From Deltaproteobacteria bacterium (GTDB taxonomy: Bacteria; Desulfobacterota; Desulfobacteria; Desulfobacterales; Desulfobacteraceae): a stretch of 18,319 nucleotides of DNA. The stretch's first letter is position 1. Each line of letters starts with the position of its first letter. The DNA is taken from positions 1-18,319 of the forward strand of contig JAFCZY010000012.1 in assembly GCA_019314105.1 (NCBI GenBank). The letters are read 5' to 3'. Under the pieces are notes generated by a model. That model was not told where the DNA came from, ran no database searches, and saw nothing but the letters and a program-made list of their open reading frames with translations. This document shows positions 5,954-14,937 of this stretch, piece after piece. Both the position numbers and the translations under genes were made by a program.

Positions 5954-8392
5954 ATGAAAGTCAGTTTAAGCTGGTTAAAAGAATATATTGGTATTGATCT
6001 TGAACCTTCCGTGATTGCTAAAGAATTGACAATGGCAGGTCTTGAGGTTGATGCAGTTGAAGAAAGATATGATTATCTTAACCATATTGTTGTTGCCAAA
6101 ATCAATGAAGTAAAAAAACACCCGAATGCAGATAAGCTTTCTGTCTGTAAGGTTGATGCGGGCGGGGATGAACAGATTCAGATTGTCTGTGGTGCACCCA
6201 ATGTACGGGAAGGTATGTTTGTGCCGTGCGCACTTCCAGGAGCGGTATTGCCCGGAGATCTGAAAATTAAAAAGGGTAAACTTCGGGGAGAAGTATCCGC
6301 TGGTATGTTATGCAGTGCCGCCGAATTAAAACTCAATACAGATGCCGCAGGTATTATGGATCTTGAGGGTGATTTTCTTTCTGGAACCCCTCTTGATGAA
6401 GCGTTGAAAGTTTCTGATACGGTATTTGAAATTGATTTGACTCCCAATAGACCCGATTGTCTGAGTATAATTGGTGTGGCCCGTGAAGCAGGGGCGTTTA
6501 TGGAACCAAAAGCGAAGGTAAAGCTTCCTGATTTTAAGCTGCCAACAGATAAAATTGGAAATAAATCCATCCATGAGTATGCAAAAGTTCAGATCATTGA
6601 TCCTGATCTTTGCCCAAGATATTCTGCCGGACTTTTATTTGATGTTAAAATCGGACCCTCACCCTTCTGGCTCCAGGAAAGACTTGAATCCATAGGGCTT
6701 ACGCCCATCAATAATGTGGTTGATATTACAAATTTTGTCATGATGGAAATGGGACAGCCCCTTCATGCCTTTGATTTCGATGAGGTCGCAAAAGGGGTGA
6801 TCATTGTCAAAAGAGCAGGCAGTGATACAAATTTTACGACGCTTGACAGCAAAGAACATATGCTTGAATCTGATATGCTCATGATTTGTGATGGTGAAAG
6901 ACCTGTGGCACTGGCCGGGGTGATGGGCGGTGAAAATTCTGAGATTTCAGATGCCACCACTCGAGTACTTGTCGAAAGCGCATATTTTAACCCGGTATCC
7001 ATCAGAAAAACGGCAAAGAAAATCGGTATTGCAACCGATGCGTCTCACAGGTTTGAACGGGGGATTGATCCTGAAGGAACCGTCAAGGCATTAAACAGGG
7101 CAGTTTCCCTGATGGCGCAAATTTGTGATGCGACCATTACTAAAGATATTATTGATGAATATCCGAACAAAGCGGTTCCTCTTGAGATTGATTTGAATAC
7201 AGATGCTTTGAATATCCGATTGGGTACGGATTTAGACGCAGATGCAATTAAAGAGATCTTGGAATCAGTGGAATTTGAAGTTGAGAAGACAGATGATACC
7301 CGGCTTAAAGTCGGCATACCTTCTTTCAGGGTAGATGTGGCAAGACCGGAAGATCTTTCCGAAGAAGTGGCCCGGCTTTGGGGATATAACAATATCCAGA
7401 CAAGTTATCCTCTGGTTCCAGCCCAAGGCAGGCTCTTGGATAAAAAGATTGTTCTCCGGGAAAAAATCCGGCAGATAATGACGGGATTTTCTTTTTTCGA
7501 AGCCATCAATTATAATTTTATTAATGAAAATTCATGTGACAGATTAACCCTGCTCGATAATGATAAAAGACGACAGGTTGAAACTATTTTAAACCCGATT
7601 TCAGATCAGATGTCGGTTTTAAGGAGTTCCCTTATTCCAGGGCTTCTTGAGACAATGAAAAGAAATATTTCCCAGCAGTCTATCACACTAAAGCTTTTTG
7701 AAATCGGTAAGATTTTCTTTGCCACACAAAAGGGATCTTTGCCTGAGGAAAAGGAAATGATTGCGGGCCTGATCACGGGTAACCGATCTGCGTCATCCTG
7801 GTATTCAAAAAAGAGTAATATTGATTTTTTTGATTTGAAAGGTGCGGTTGAGGGCCTTTTTGAAGAGCTCATGATTGCGAATATTGTTTTCGAAAAAATT
7901 GAAGATGACTCCTGTCCTTATTATAAAGACGGATATGCAGCCGTTGTCAAATCCGGAGATACCCTCATGGGTACTCTGGGAAAAATCGATGAAAAAGTTT
8001 TAAAAAATTATGGATTAAAACAGGATGTATTTATTTTTGATTTTAATTTTAATGCCATACAGGACCTGCTCCCAAAATCAGTTACTGCTGAGCCGCTGCC
8101 AAAATTTCCTTCCATTTCAAGGGATATTACGATTATCGTGGACAGAGCTGTGACGGTTGGGGCAATCTTGAAACAGGTTGAACTTATTTTTAAAAAAGAA
8201 TCATTAATTGAAAATATTTTTCTTTTTGATGTGTTTGAAGGTCAACCATTGGCTGAAGATAAAAAGTCATTGTCTTTTCGGGTTGTTTACAGATCAGCAA
8301 GCAAAACCTTGAAAGAAAAAAACATCAAAAAACTGCATGTCAATATTTCAAAAATGATTCTGGATCAGTTTAATGCAGATCTGCCGAAATAA
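5954..8392 (+). CDS. pheT: Phenylalanyl-tRNA synthetase beta subunit
   Basis: The 812-residue partner of PheS. The N-terminus MKVSLSWLKEYIGID is diagnostic, followed by an EMAP-like tRNA-binding OB fold (about 42-155, with HPNADKLSVCKVD), the B3/B4 editing region (about 220 on, with NNVVDITNFVMMEMGQPLHAFD), the B5 domain (about 410-480), the core and a C-terminal anticodon-binding ferredoxin-like domain (about 718-812, from KFPSISRDITI). All expected domains are present at normal length. An upstream extension of the frame into pheS was rejected because it overlaps pheS by about 250 nt and lacks homology. The 1-nt gap to pheS implies translational coupling and equal subunit synthesis. The ihfA and merR-type genes that often follow pheT are absent. 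No terminator is obvious before the tRNA promoter. Confidence 0.97.
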   Translation: MKVSLSWLKEYIGIDLEPSVIAKELTMAGLEVDAVEERYDYLNHIVVAKINEVKKHPNADKLSVCKVDAGGDEQIQIVCGAPNVREGMFVPCALPGAVLPGDLKIKKGKLRGEVSAGMLCSAAELKLNTDAAGIMDLEGDFLSGTPLDEALKVSDTVFEIDLTPNRPDCLSIIGVAREAGAFMEPKAKVKLPDFKLPTDKIGNKSIHEYAKVQIIDPDLCPRYSAGLLFDVKIGPSPFWLQERLESIGLTPINNVVDITNFVMMEMGQPLHAFDFDEVAKGVIIVKRAGSDTNFTTLDSKEHMLESDMLMICDGERPVALAGVMGGENSEISDATTRVLVESAYFNPVSIRKTAKKIGIATDASHRFERGIDPEGTVKALNRAVSLMAQICDATITKDIIDEYPNKAVPLEIDLNTDALNIRLGTDLDADAIKEILESVEFEVEKTDDTRLKVGIPSFRVDVARPEDLSEEVARLWGYNNIQTSYPLVPAQGRLLDKKIVLREKIRQIMTGFSFFEAINYNFINENSCDRLTLLDNDKRRQVETILNPISDQMSVLRSSLIPGLLETMKRNISQQSITLKLFEIGKIFFATQKGSLPEEKEMIAGLITGNRSASSWYSKKSNIDFFDLKGAVEGLFEELMIANIVFEKIEDDSCPYYKDGYAAVVKSGDTLMGTLGKIDEKVLKNYGLKQDVFIFDFNFNAIQDLLPKSVTAEPLPKFPSISRDITIIVDRAVTVGAILKQVELIFKKESLIENIFLFDVFEGQPLAEDKKSLSFRVVYRSASKTLKEKNIKKLHVNISKMILDQFNADLPK

Positions 8393-8451
8393 TCCGGAAA
8401 GAAGATAGCAGCCATCATTTTTAATACCGCGTTGCCCGGGTAAAAGTGTTA

Positions 8452-8480
8452 TTGACAAACCTAATAGGCCTTGGTATATT
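8452..8480 (+). promoter_or_regulatory. Near-consensus promoter of the tRNA-Gly gene
   Basis: A perfect TTGACA (8452-8457) is spaced 17 bp from TATATT (8475-8480). It is followed by a GC-rich stretch (GCACCGC), the discriminator type linked to growth-rate/stringent control of stable RNAs. Transcription would start about 5 nt before the mature tRNA 5' end. Confidence 0.87.
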
Positions 8481-8491
8481 GCACCGCTAAT

Positions 8492-8567
8492 GCGGGCATA
8501 ACTCAGCTGGTAGAGTGCAAGCTTCCCAAGCTTGATGTCGCGAGTTCGAGTCTCGTTGCCCGCTCCA
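8492..8567 (+). tRNA. tRNA-Gly (anticodon CCC)
   Basis: A complete 76-nt cloverleaf: acceptor GCGGGCA/TGCCCGC, D-stem ACTC/GAGT with AGCTGGTA loop, anticodon stem CAAGC/GCTTG with loop TTCCCAA (anticodon CCC, reads GGG), 5-nt variable region, T-stem GCGAG/CTCGT (one G-U) with TTCGAGT loop, discriminator T and encoded CCA. U73 is normal for tRNA-Gly. It stands alone between the pheT and rimP operons, where E. coli carries metY upstream of rimP-nusA. Confidence 0.96.
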
Positions 8568-8568
8568 T

Positions 8569-8598
8569 CTTTAAAAGGCTTTAAGAGGCTTTAAAAGG
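8569..8598 (+). repeat. Three tandem 10-bp repeats after the tRNA
   Basis: CTTTAAAAGG, CTTTAAGAGG and CTTTAAAAGG lie head to tail, starting 2 nt after the tRNA CCA; the middle copy differs by one base. No hairpin or U tract goes with them. They may simply be a short expansion in the tRNA 3' trailer. Confidence 0.7.
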
Positions 8599-8658
8599 AA
8601 GGATGGCAGATGGTTCCATTTATTGGAGTTAAGATATGATCTGAACCATTGATTTTAG

Positions 8659-8686
8659 TTGGTGAAGATTTTGTTAATGTTATACT
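8659..8686 (+). promoter_or_regulatory. Possible promoter for the rimP operon
   Basis: TTGGTG (8659-8664) and TATACT (8681-8686) with 16-bp spacing are the best pair of boxes between the tRNA and rimP. The -35 is poor. A start near 8693 would place the hairpin at 8691-8708 at the very 5' end of the transcript. The assignment is tentative. Confidence 0.35.
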
Positions 8687-8690
8687 TAGG

Positions 8691-8711
8691 AACGGGCATC
8701 TGCCCGTTTTT
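8691..8711 (+). terminator. Rho-independent terminator after tRNA-Gly
   Basis: AACGGGC (8691-8697) and GCCCGTT (8702-8708) form a 7-bp GC-rich stem around ATCT; five T residues end at 8711. It lies about 125 nt after the tRNA and about 45 nt before rimP, so it probably ends the tRNA transcript. As a perfect palindrome it could also be an operator. Confidence 0.6.
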
Positions 8712-8755
8712 GTATTTGAGGGTGATAAAAAGAGAAGTGTTTAAGGCTGTATGAT

Positions 8756-9232
8756 ATGGGTGTTAGGTTGAAGAAAGACAACAACAGGTTAATTGAAAAA
8801 ATTAAAGAAGTTACGCTGCCATTGTGTCAGGCTGAAAACTTTGAACTTGTTCATTTAGAGCTTGTTAATAGCGATCGGGAAAAGATTGTCCGTCTTTTTT
8901 TGGATAAGCCTGGCGGTATAACAGTGGCTGATTGTGTTCATGTGAGTCGCCAGCTTTCAGATTTAATTGATATTCATATAGAGAATATCGGCAACTACCG
9001 GCTTGAGGTTTCTTCTCCCGGACCCAATCGGCCTTTGAATAAAAAAGAGGATTTTCATCGTTTCAAGGGTGAGAGAGTAAAAATAGTGACAAACGAGTTG
9101 ATTGAAAACCAAAAAAATTTTACCGGAATTCTTGAAATAATTAATGATGATTCTGTTGTGATTGCTATTGATGGGAAAAGGGTTGAGATATCAGACCATG
9201 TGATCAGTAAAGCAATACTTGCAGGTCAGTAA
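8756..9232 (+). CDS. rimP: Ribosome maturation factor RimP
   Basis: The 158-residue factor assists 30S subunit assembly. It shows the RimP N-domain (about 8-85) with the signature YRLEVSSPGPNRPLNKKEDFHRFKGERV at the junction (about 82-110), then an Sm-like C-domain ending in ISKAILAG. The length is typical. The ATG at 8756 is preceded by AAGG (8743-8746) at 9 nt; an out-of-frame ATG at 8751 yields only a tiny peptide. It is the first gene of the rimP-nusA-infB-rbfA-truB-rpsO-pnp cluster and lies 18 nt before nusA. Confidence 0.95.
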   Translation: MGVRLKKDNNRLIEKIKEVTLPLCQAENFELVHLELVNSDREKIVRLFLDKPGGITVADCVHVSRQLSDLIDIHIENIGNYRLEVSSPGPNRPLNKKEDFHRFKGERVKIVTNELIENQKNFTGILEIINDDSVVIAIDGKRVEISDHVISKAILAGQ

Positions 9233-9250
9233 TATGGAGAACGCGTAAGT

Positions 9251-10558
9251 ATGTTTATCACAGATATTAAAAGGGTTATTGATCAGGTAAGCCGTGAAAA
9301 AGGTATTGAGCCGGGAATTCTTATTAATACCCTGAAAGAGGCCATTATTTCAGCGGCCAGAAAGAAAATCGGACCCAGAGCTGATATTGAGGTTCACTAT
9401 AATGAGAAGAGTGGTGAGGTTGAGGTTTTCCATTTTAAAGAGGTCGTAGAAGACGTTGAGTATTCTGACAGTGAGCTGACCCTTGAAGAAGGATATGAAT
9501 ATGATGCTGAGTGCGAGATTGGAGACAGTCTGGGTATTCGGATCGATACAGAAGAATTTGGTCGAATTGCTGCTCAGTCAGCCAAGCAGGTTATTATTCA
9601 GAAGATGAGGGAAGCGGAAAGAAACGCTGTCTATGAGAATTTTATTCATAAAAAGGGTAAAATTATTAATGGCATTGTTCAACGATTTGACAGAGGCAGC
9701 ATTATTGTCAATCTGGGACAAACAGAGGCTGTTTTAAGGCCCAGAGATCAGATGCCAAAAGAAAATTACAAGCGCGGCGATAGAATCAGGGCTTATGTTC
9801 TGGATGTATTAGAAGAATCAAAGGGTGAACAGATTATTTTATCCAGATCACATCCACAATTTTTAGTTGAATTGTTTAAAACGGAAGTTCCGGAAGTTGC
9901 AGAAGGGATTGTAACCCTGCGCGGTGCTGCAAGGGCTCCCGGTATCAGGGCTAAGATTGCTGTATCTTCGATAGATTCAGATGTCGATCCGGTAGGCGCC
10001 TGTGTGGGGATGAAAGGAAATCGGGTCCAGAATATTGTACAGGAACTTCGGGGTGAAAAAATTGATATTGTTCAATGGAATCCGGATATAGCAAGATTTG
10101 TCTGTAATGCTTTGTCTCCTGCCGAAATTGCCAGAGTGATTATTGATGAAGATAATCAATCCATGGAAGTCATTGTGAATGATGAATACCTTTCCATTGC
10201 CATTGGCAAGGGGGGACAGAATGTTTCTCTTGCCTGTGAAATTACCGGCTGGCACTTAGAGATCACAAGTGAAGAGGAATACAGTCGAGAAGTAAAAGAA
10301 GGATATGACAGCCTGATGAAACTTACAGGGATAGGACTGTCAAAGGCAGAAGTGCTTTTCAAAGGCGGGTATTCTTCTCTTGTGGATATATCTGAAGCAC
10401 TCATTGAAGATATTGTATCCATATCTAATTTCAGTGAATCAAAAGCTGGAAAATTGATTGAAGAAGCAAAAGTTATTCTGGAAGAGGAATTAAGGCAAGA
10501 AAACCAGGATTCAGAACCGGAAGGTGATGAAGAGATCCAAGAAGGTGAAGATAGTTAA
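9251..10558 (+). CDS. nusA: Transcription termination/antitermination factor NusA
   Basis: The 435-residue RNA polymerase-binding factor controls pausing, termination and antitermination. Domains in order: N-terminal RNAP-binding domain (about 1-125), S1 domain (about 135-200, GKIINGIVQRFDRGSIIVNLG), KH1/KH2 (about 230-345, with the hallmark AKIAVSSIDSDVDPVGACVGMKGNR and LSIAIGKGGQNVSLA), then one helix-hairpin-helix-like segment (about 355-405) and an acidic tail of about 25 residues. It lacks the two full C-terminal AR repeats of E. coli NusA (495 aa), as in many non-gamma bacteria. A GGAGA ribosome site (9236-9240) precedes the ATG. The ylxR and L7Ae-like genes that often follow nusA are missing; infB is next after 65 nt. 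Confidence 0.96.
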   Translation: MFITDIKRVIDQVSREKGIEPGILINTLKEAIISAARKKIGPRADIEVHYNEKSGEVEVFHFKEVVEDVEYSDSELTLEEGYEYDAECEIGDSLGIRIDTEEFGRIAAQSAKQVIIQKMREAERNAVYENFIHKKGKIINGIVQRFDRGSIIVNLGQTEAVLRPRDQMPKENYKRGDRIRAYVLDVLEESKGEQIILSRSHPQFLVELFKTEVPEVAEGIVTLRGAARAPGIRAKIAVSSIDSDVDPVGACVGMKGNRVQNIVQELRGEKIDIVQWNPDIARFVCNALSPAEIARVIIDEDNQSMEVIVNDEYLSIAIGKGGQNVSLACEITGWHLEITSEEEYSREVKEGYDSLMKLTGIGLSKAEVLFKGGYSSLVDISEALIEDIVSISNFSESKAGKLIEEAKVILEEELRQENQDSEPEGDEEIQEGEDS

Positions 10559-10623
10559 CGGTTAAGTAACAACGGGTAGCAGGCGACAAAGAATAAAAAA
10601 AGAGACTTACTTGGGGGCAACAA

Positions 10624-13479
10624 ATGGCGAAGGTCAGAGTATATGAGTTGGCTAAAGATCTGAATATGACGAACAGAGCGCTTCTTAATAAAATGAATAA
10701 ATTGAAGATTGACGTTAAAAGCCATATGAGTTCTCTGGAAGATAGTGCTGTTAGCGCAATTAAAAAAAGCCTTTTGGGAAAAGATAAAAAAAAGACTGAT
10801 GTTAAGGTAAAACCATCTGTCATTCGCAGGCGAAGGCAGGAAGCGGAAGTGGAAGGTGAAGCTGGAGAAGTTGTTGTGTCGGAAGTTGAGGCAGAGACAG
10901 AAAAAGAGGTGGAGGAAAAATCAGAACAGAAAGTCGATGCTAAAAAGAAAGTGCCTGTAGCAGAGGAAGAGATAAAGGTACCATCATCAGATGGTGCTCC
11001 AAAGGCGGATAAAGAAAAATCTGAATCTGCGCCTAAAAAAAATAAACCAAAACCAAAGAGTAAAAAAGATCAGCCTGCTAAGATCATCAAACCAGTAAAG
11101 ATAGAGAAACCTGAAATCATCGAACCTGAAAAGGTAATAATCCCTTCTGCAAAGAAAAAAGAACCCAAGCTCGAAAAACCTATTGAACCTGTTGTTGAAA
11201 AGAAAGGAAAAGAGAACATTGCACAGGAAGCTGAGCCGGTTGTTTCTGAAGATAAAGAGAAAAAAGTCAAAAAGAAAAAGAAAAAATCAATCCCCGCTAA
11301 GATTGTTAAAATAGCGGATCCTTCCGTGCTTGAAAATTTGAGAAAACCCAAGCCTGGCAAGGATAGAAAACGGATTAATACGAGAAGAGAGACCAAGGAT
11401 ATTCCAAAGAAAAAACCGTTTAAAAAGAAAGAACGTGTCCTATCCTCTTCCCCGGCGAAACCGAAAATAGCTGCTCCGTCAGGTGATATCCTCGTGCCCG
11501 GTGAAATCGATACAGGGAAACGTAAAAAAGAAAAAAGAAAAGTTGTCTTTGGTGAAGACAAGCCTGCCGTGAAAAGAAAACAGCGTAAGAGAAAATCCGT
11601 GATTGAAGGGGATGCGTTATACAAGGGTGGTCGTGGCAGAAAAAAACGGGGTAGAAAGGATATAAGAGGGAAAAAGGGAAATTTTCAGAAAACTCAGATT
11701 ACAACACCAAAAGCGATAAAAAGGCGCATTAAGATTGATGAAGCGATTGAACTTTCCGAACTTGCAAAACGCATGGGGATTAAAGCCAATGAGATGATTG
11801 CCAAATTGATGGGTATGGGGGTTATGGCAACGGTGAATCAGACCATTGATTTTGATACGGCAGTGCTGGTTGCGACTGAATTCGACTTTGAGGTGGAAAA
11901 AGCATCTTTTGAAGAAGAGACCCTTTTAAATATTGAAAATGGTGATGATGATGAAGATAAATTGATCGGAAGAGCACCGGTTGTCACCATCATGGGTCAT
12001 GTTGACCATGGAAAGACGTCGCTTTTGGATGTAATCAAGAAATCTAAGATTACCAGTGGTGAAGCGGGTGGAATTACGCAACATATTGGTGCCTATAATG
12101 TCAAAACACCCAATGGCGGACAAGTTACATTCCTTGATACTCCCGGGCATGCTGCGTTTACCGCAATGAGATCCAGAGGGGCACAGATTACAGATATCGT
12201 TATCCTTGTCGTTGCGGCAGATGATGGGGTGATGCCCCAGACCATAGAGGCGATCAATCATTCAAAGGCCGCAGGTGTACCGGTTTTGGTTGCTGTTAAT
12301 AAAATGGATAAAACCGGGGCTGACCCTGACAGAATTATGAGAGAGCTTTCAGAACTTGATCTGCTTGCAGAAGAGTGGGGCGGAGATGTTATTTTTGTTA
12401 AAGTTTCTGCAAAGACCGGGGAGGGTATAGAGGAACTTCTTGAAATGATTTCATTACAATCCGAGGTTCTGGAACTCAAGGCAAATCCGGATAGAAAAGC
12501 AAGTGGTTATGTGGTTGAATCACGGCTTGACACCGGGCGTGGCGCGGTGGCAACCGTCCTTGTAAAACAGGGAACCTTGAAAGATGGAGATTCTGTCGTT
12601 TGCGGGCTTCATTCCGGTCGCATCAGAGCAATGATAGATGATGCGGGAAACAGGATTAATGAAGCAGGACCGAGCATACCTGCTGAAATCGTTGGCTTGC
12701 ATGGTATACCGAATGCCGGAGATGAATTTATTGCTGTTGCTTCTGATAAGGATGCAAAACAGATTGCCGGTCACAGGATGCAGAAACAAAGAGCAAGGGA
12801 GCTGGCCAGGAAAAGCCGGGCCAATCTTGAAAAGATGTTTGAAAATCTTGGATCTGCTGAAATCAAGGCACTTAGACTTATTGTTAAAGCAGATGTCCAC
12901 GGTTCTATTGAAGCCTTGAATGATTCATTAAATGATCTGGCCAAAGAAGAAGTGGATATCAAAATCGTTCACTCGGGTACCGGCACTATTAATGAATCGG
13001 ATGTGGCGCTTGCATCTGTGTCAGATGCCATTATCATCGGATTTAATGTCAGGCCGACACCTCAGATTCGAACGCTTGCCAAGGAAGAAAATGTGGATAT
13101 GCGGTTTTATGATATTATTTATAATGTTATTGATGATATTAAAACAGCATTGGATGGATTGATGCCGTCAACTTTCCACGAGATCATTATCGGCCGGGCA
13201 GATGTTCGGGATGTATTTGTCATTCCGAAAATGGGGACCATTGCCGGGTGCCATATTGCAGAAGGCAAAGTTGTCCGGGGTAAGAAAGTAAGGCTCTTAA
13301 GGGATGGGGTTATTAAGTGTGATACCCAATTATCATCACTCCGGCGGTTTAAAGACGATGCCAAAGAAGTGACCCAGGGATTTGAGTGTGGTATCGGTCT
13401 TGAAAAATATAATGACATCAAAGTGGATGATGTGATTGAGTGTTATGAGGTCGAAGAAAGAAAATACAAGGCAGATTAA
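10624..13479 (+). CDS. infB: Translation initiation factor IF-2
   Basis: The 951-residue GTPase brings fMet-tRNA to the 30S and promotes subunit joining. Residues 1-52 are an IF2_N module ([20 protein letters not shown]). About 55-365 is a low-complexity Lys/Glu/Pro linker, probably disordered. A second IF2_N module (about 368-425, [19 protein letters not shown]) follows. The GTPase core has G1 GHVDHGKT (458-465), G3 DTPGH (505-509) and G4 NKMD (559-562), then domains II, III and IV ([19 protein letters not shown] region). All are intact and the length is normal for a long-linker IF-2. The ATG at 10624 has only a weak GGGGG-type ribosome site 8 nt upstream. It ends 7 nt before rbfA. Confidence 0.97.
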   Translation: MAKVRVYELAKDLNMTNRALLNKMNKLKIDVKSHMSSLEDSAVSAIKKSLLGKDKKKTDVKVKPSVIRRRRQEAEVEGEAGEVVVSEVEAETEKEVEEKSEQKVDAKKKVPVAEEEIKVPSSDGAPKADKEKSESAPKKNKPKPKSKKDQPAKIIKPVKIEKPEIIEPEKVIIPSAKKKEPKLEKPIEPVVEKKGKENIAQEAEPVVSEDKEKKVKKKKKKSIPAKIVKIADPSVLENLRKPKPGKDRKRINTRRETKDIPKKKPFKKKERVLSSSPAKPKIAAPSGDILVPGEIDTGKRKKEKRKVVFGEDKPAVKRKQRKRKSVIEGDALYKGGRGRKKRGRKDIRGKKGNFQKTQITTPKAIKRRIKIDEAIELSELAKRMGIKANEMIAKLMGMGVMATVNQTIDFDTAVLVATEFDFEVEKASFEEETLLNIENGDDDEDKLIGRAPVVTIMGHVDHGKTSLLDVIKKSKITSGEAGGITQHIGAYNVKTPNGGQVTFLDTPGHAAFTAMRSRGAQITDIVILVVAADDGVMPQTIEAINHSKAAGVPVLVAVNKMDKTGADPDRIMRELSELDLLAEEWGGDVIFVKVSAKTGEGIEELLEMISLQSEVLELKANPDRKASGYVVESRLDTGRGAVATVLVKQGTLKDGDSVVCGLHSGRIRAMIDDAGNRINEAGPSIPAEIVGLHGIPNAGDEFIAVASDKDAKQIAGHRMQKQRARELARKSRANLEKMFENLGSAEIKALRLIVKADVHGSIEALNDSLNDLAKEEVDIKIVHSGTGTINESDVALASVSDAIIIGFNVRPTPQIRTLAKEENVDMRFYDIIYNVIDDIKTALDGLMPSTFHEIIIGRADVRDVFVIPKMGTIAGCHIAEGKVVRGKKVRLLRDGVIKCDTQLSSLRRFKDDAKEVTQGFECGIGLEKYNDIKVDDVIECYEVEERKYKAD

Positions 13480-13486
13480 TTAAAAA

Positions 13487-13870
13487 ATGAAACCCTATTT
13501 ACGAGCGGAAAGAATCAGCGGCAAGATTCAACATGCCATTACGGATCTTTTAAGCAAAAAAATGCAGGATCCGAGGATTGAGATGGCTACGATCAGTGGT
13601 GTGAAAATGACCCCTGATCTTCGGGTAGCCCATGTGTATATTACTGTTTTTGGAGATAAAAAGCGAATTTCGGAGGTCCTGGATGGATTTAAAAGTTCCA
13701 AGGGATTTATTAAGAAAAGAATTGCACCTGAATTAGGATTGAAATACATGCCGGAGTTAAAATTTGTCCATGATGATTCCTTTGATAAAGCTGCCAAAAT
13801 GGATGAACTCATTAAATTCGCTGTAAGCGGTACACCTCCAACCGATACGTCAGACGAACAGCCGTCATAA
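13487..13870 (+). CDS. rbfA: Ribosome-binding factor A
   Basis: The 127-residue single-KH-like protein is needed for 16S rRNA 5'-end maturation and cold adaptation. It starts MKPYLRAERISGKIQHAI and contains the family segments DPRIEMATISGVKMTPDLRVAHVY and RIAPELGLKYMPELKFVHDDS, followed by a short variable tail. There are 7 nt between the infB stop and the ATG, and no Shine-Dalgarno is evident, so translation is probably coupled to infB. A DHH-family nanoRNase gene often sits between rbfA and truB in related bacteria; it is absent here. Confidence 0.95.
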   Translation: MKPYLRAERISGKIQHAITDLLSKKMQDPRIEMATISGVKMTPDLRVAHVYITVFGDKKRISEVLDGFKSSKGFIKKRIAPELGLKYMPELKFVHDDSFDKAAKMDELIKFAVSGTPPTDTSDEQPS

Positions 13871-13879
13871 CAAGATTAA

Positions 13880-14785
13880 ATGAAAAATGGTATTATAGCA
13901 GTTCATAAGCCTGAAGGCATCTCTTCAGCCAGGGTAGTGGCTCGCGTAAAAAAGAGTTTGGGTGTAAAAAAAGTTGGGCATACGGGAACTCTGGATCCTT
14001 TCGCCACTGGATTGTTACTTTGTGCCGTTAATAAAGGAACCCGGATATCCAGATTTTTTCTTGACGGCCACAAAAGATATCTTGCCCGTGTGTGTCTGGG
14101 CGTTGAAACGGATACGTATGATCTGACAGGTAAGACAGTTTTTACAGCCTCAAAAAATAGTATGGATTCTCTCAATAACGAGGATATTGAACAGACTGTA
14201 AACTCTTTTATCGGTGTTCAGGGTCAAGTACCCCCTGCCTTTTCCGCTTTGAAACATAACGGACAGCCGTTGTATAAGCTGGCACGTCAGGGAAAGAAAA
14301 TTCAAAAACCACCCAGGCGAATTGAAATTTTTGACATCACCATAAATCATATTGAGTTGCCAAATGTTGATATGGAAGTCTTTTGCTCTTCAGGAACTTA
14401 TATCAGAAGCCTTGCCTTTGATATAGGGAAAAAACTTGGGTGCGGCGCCCATCTCTCAAAACTTTGCCGAACACAATCCAGTGCATTTAAACTGGAAGAT
14501 GCCATCCAATTGGATGCGCTTGAAAAACTTGATAAAATGACGGTTGAACAAAGAATCGTTTCCTTATCGGATTGTCTTGCGGTTATGCCTAAAATTGTGG
14601 TGGATAAACGCATTGCCCAAAAGATTAAATTCGGCCAGAAACTTTCAATAAATGAGCTTGATCTCCCTTTGGCAAAACCGGATCAATTCATCAAGGTGAT
14701 TGATAATCATAATGACCTTCTGGCGATCATTCAATTAAATGAAAACCGGCAGGAGTATAAATATTGTTGCGTTTTTTTAAGCTAA
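13880..14785 (+). CDS. truB: tRNA pseudouridine(55) synthase TruB
   Basis: The 301-residue enzyme converts U55 of tRNA T-loops to pseudouridine. The N-terminus GIIAVHKPEGISSARVV is typical, and the catalytic Asp is D39 in GHTGTLDPFATG. Further conserved parts are the KRYLARVCLGVETDTYDLTG and GQVPPAFSALKHNGQPLYKLAR segments and the SSGTYIRSLAFDIGKKLGCGAHLSKLCRTQ region. A short C-terminal extension (about 230-301) could be a reduced PUA-like domain. It lies 9 nt after rbfA with only a weak ribosome site, consistent with co-translation. An extended -10 promoter for rpsO follows it. Confidence 0.96.
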   Translation: MKNGIIAVHKPEGISSARVVARVKKSLGVKKVGHTGTLDPFATGLLLCAVNKGTRISRFFLDGHKRYLARVCLGVETDTYDLTGKTVFTASKNSMDSLNNEDIEQTVNSFIGVQGQVPPAFSALKHNGQPLYKLARQGKKIQKPPRRIEIFDITINHIELPNVDMEVFCSSGTYIRSLAFDIGKKLGCGAHLSKLCRTQSSAFKLEDAIQLDALEKLDKMTVEQRIVSLSDCLAVMPKIVVDKRIAQKIKFGQKLSINELDLPLAKPDQFIKVIDNHNDLLAIIQLNENRQEYKYCCVFLS

Positions 14786-14818
14786 CTGATATTTTTAAAA
14801 GGTTATACATATTTGTAA

Positions 14819-14827
14819 TGGTATAAT
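14819..14827 (+). promoter_or_regulatory. Extended -10 promoter for rpsO
   Basis: TGGTATAAT (14819-14827) combines a perfect TATAAT with an upstream TG, the extended -10 form. No -35 box is visible at the right spacing. A start near 14834 would give rpsO its own mRNA with a leader of about 100 nt, as in E. coli where rpsO also has its own promoter within this cluster. Confidence 0.5.
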
Positions 14828-14854
14828 GATCTGTTTTGAGTTTCTTTTTCTGAA

Positions 14855-14920
14855 TGGAATATTGGATGGGAAACTATAAAAAATCGGATCATTGCCACAT
14901 ACCATGTTTTATTTATTCCA
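14855..14920 (+). promoter_or_regulatory. Structured rpsO leader, possible S15 autoregulation site
   Basis: TGGAATA (14855-14861) is perfectly complementary to TATTCCA (14914-14920). The second arm ends 4 nt before the AAGGAG ribosome site (14925-14930). A smaller ATGG/CCAT pairing is possible inside. Structured leaders bound by S15 are known in several bacterial groups; whether this one binds S15 is inference. Confidence 0.4.
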
Positions 14921-14937
14921 GACAAAGGAGTTTTAAA

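Noticed and set aside
8427..8443. Possible remnant of a tRNA-Gly 3' end (CGTTGCCCG shared with the tRNA at 8492)
   Set aside because: Only 9 bases match and there is no other tRNA arm nearby; chance is likely.
8610..8649. Inverted repeat ATGGTTC/GAACCAT downstream of the tRNA
   Set aside because: A 7-bp stem with a 26-nt loop and no T tract; too weak to call a terminator or operator.
11070..11624. 184-codon open frame on the minus strand
   Set aside because: It is the antisense of the Lys/Glu-rich infB linker (hence Phe/Ser-rich), with no family resemblance.
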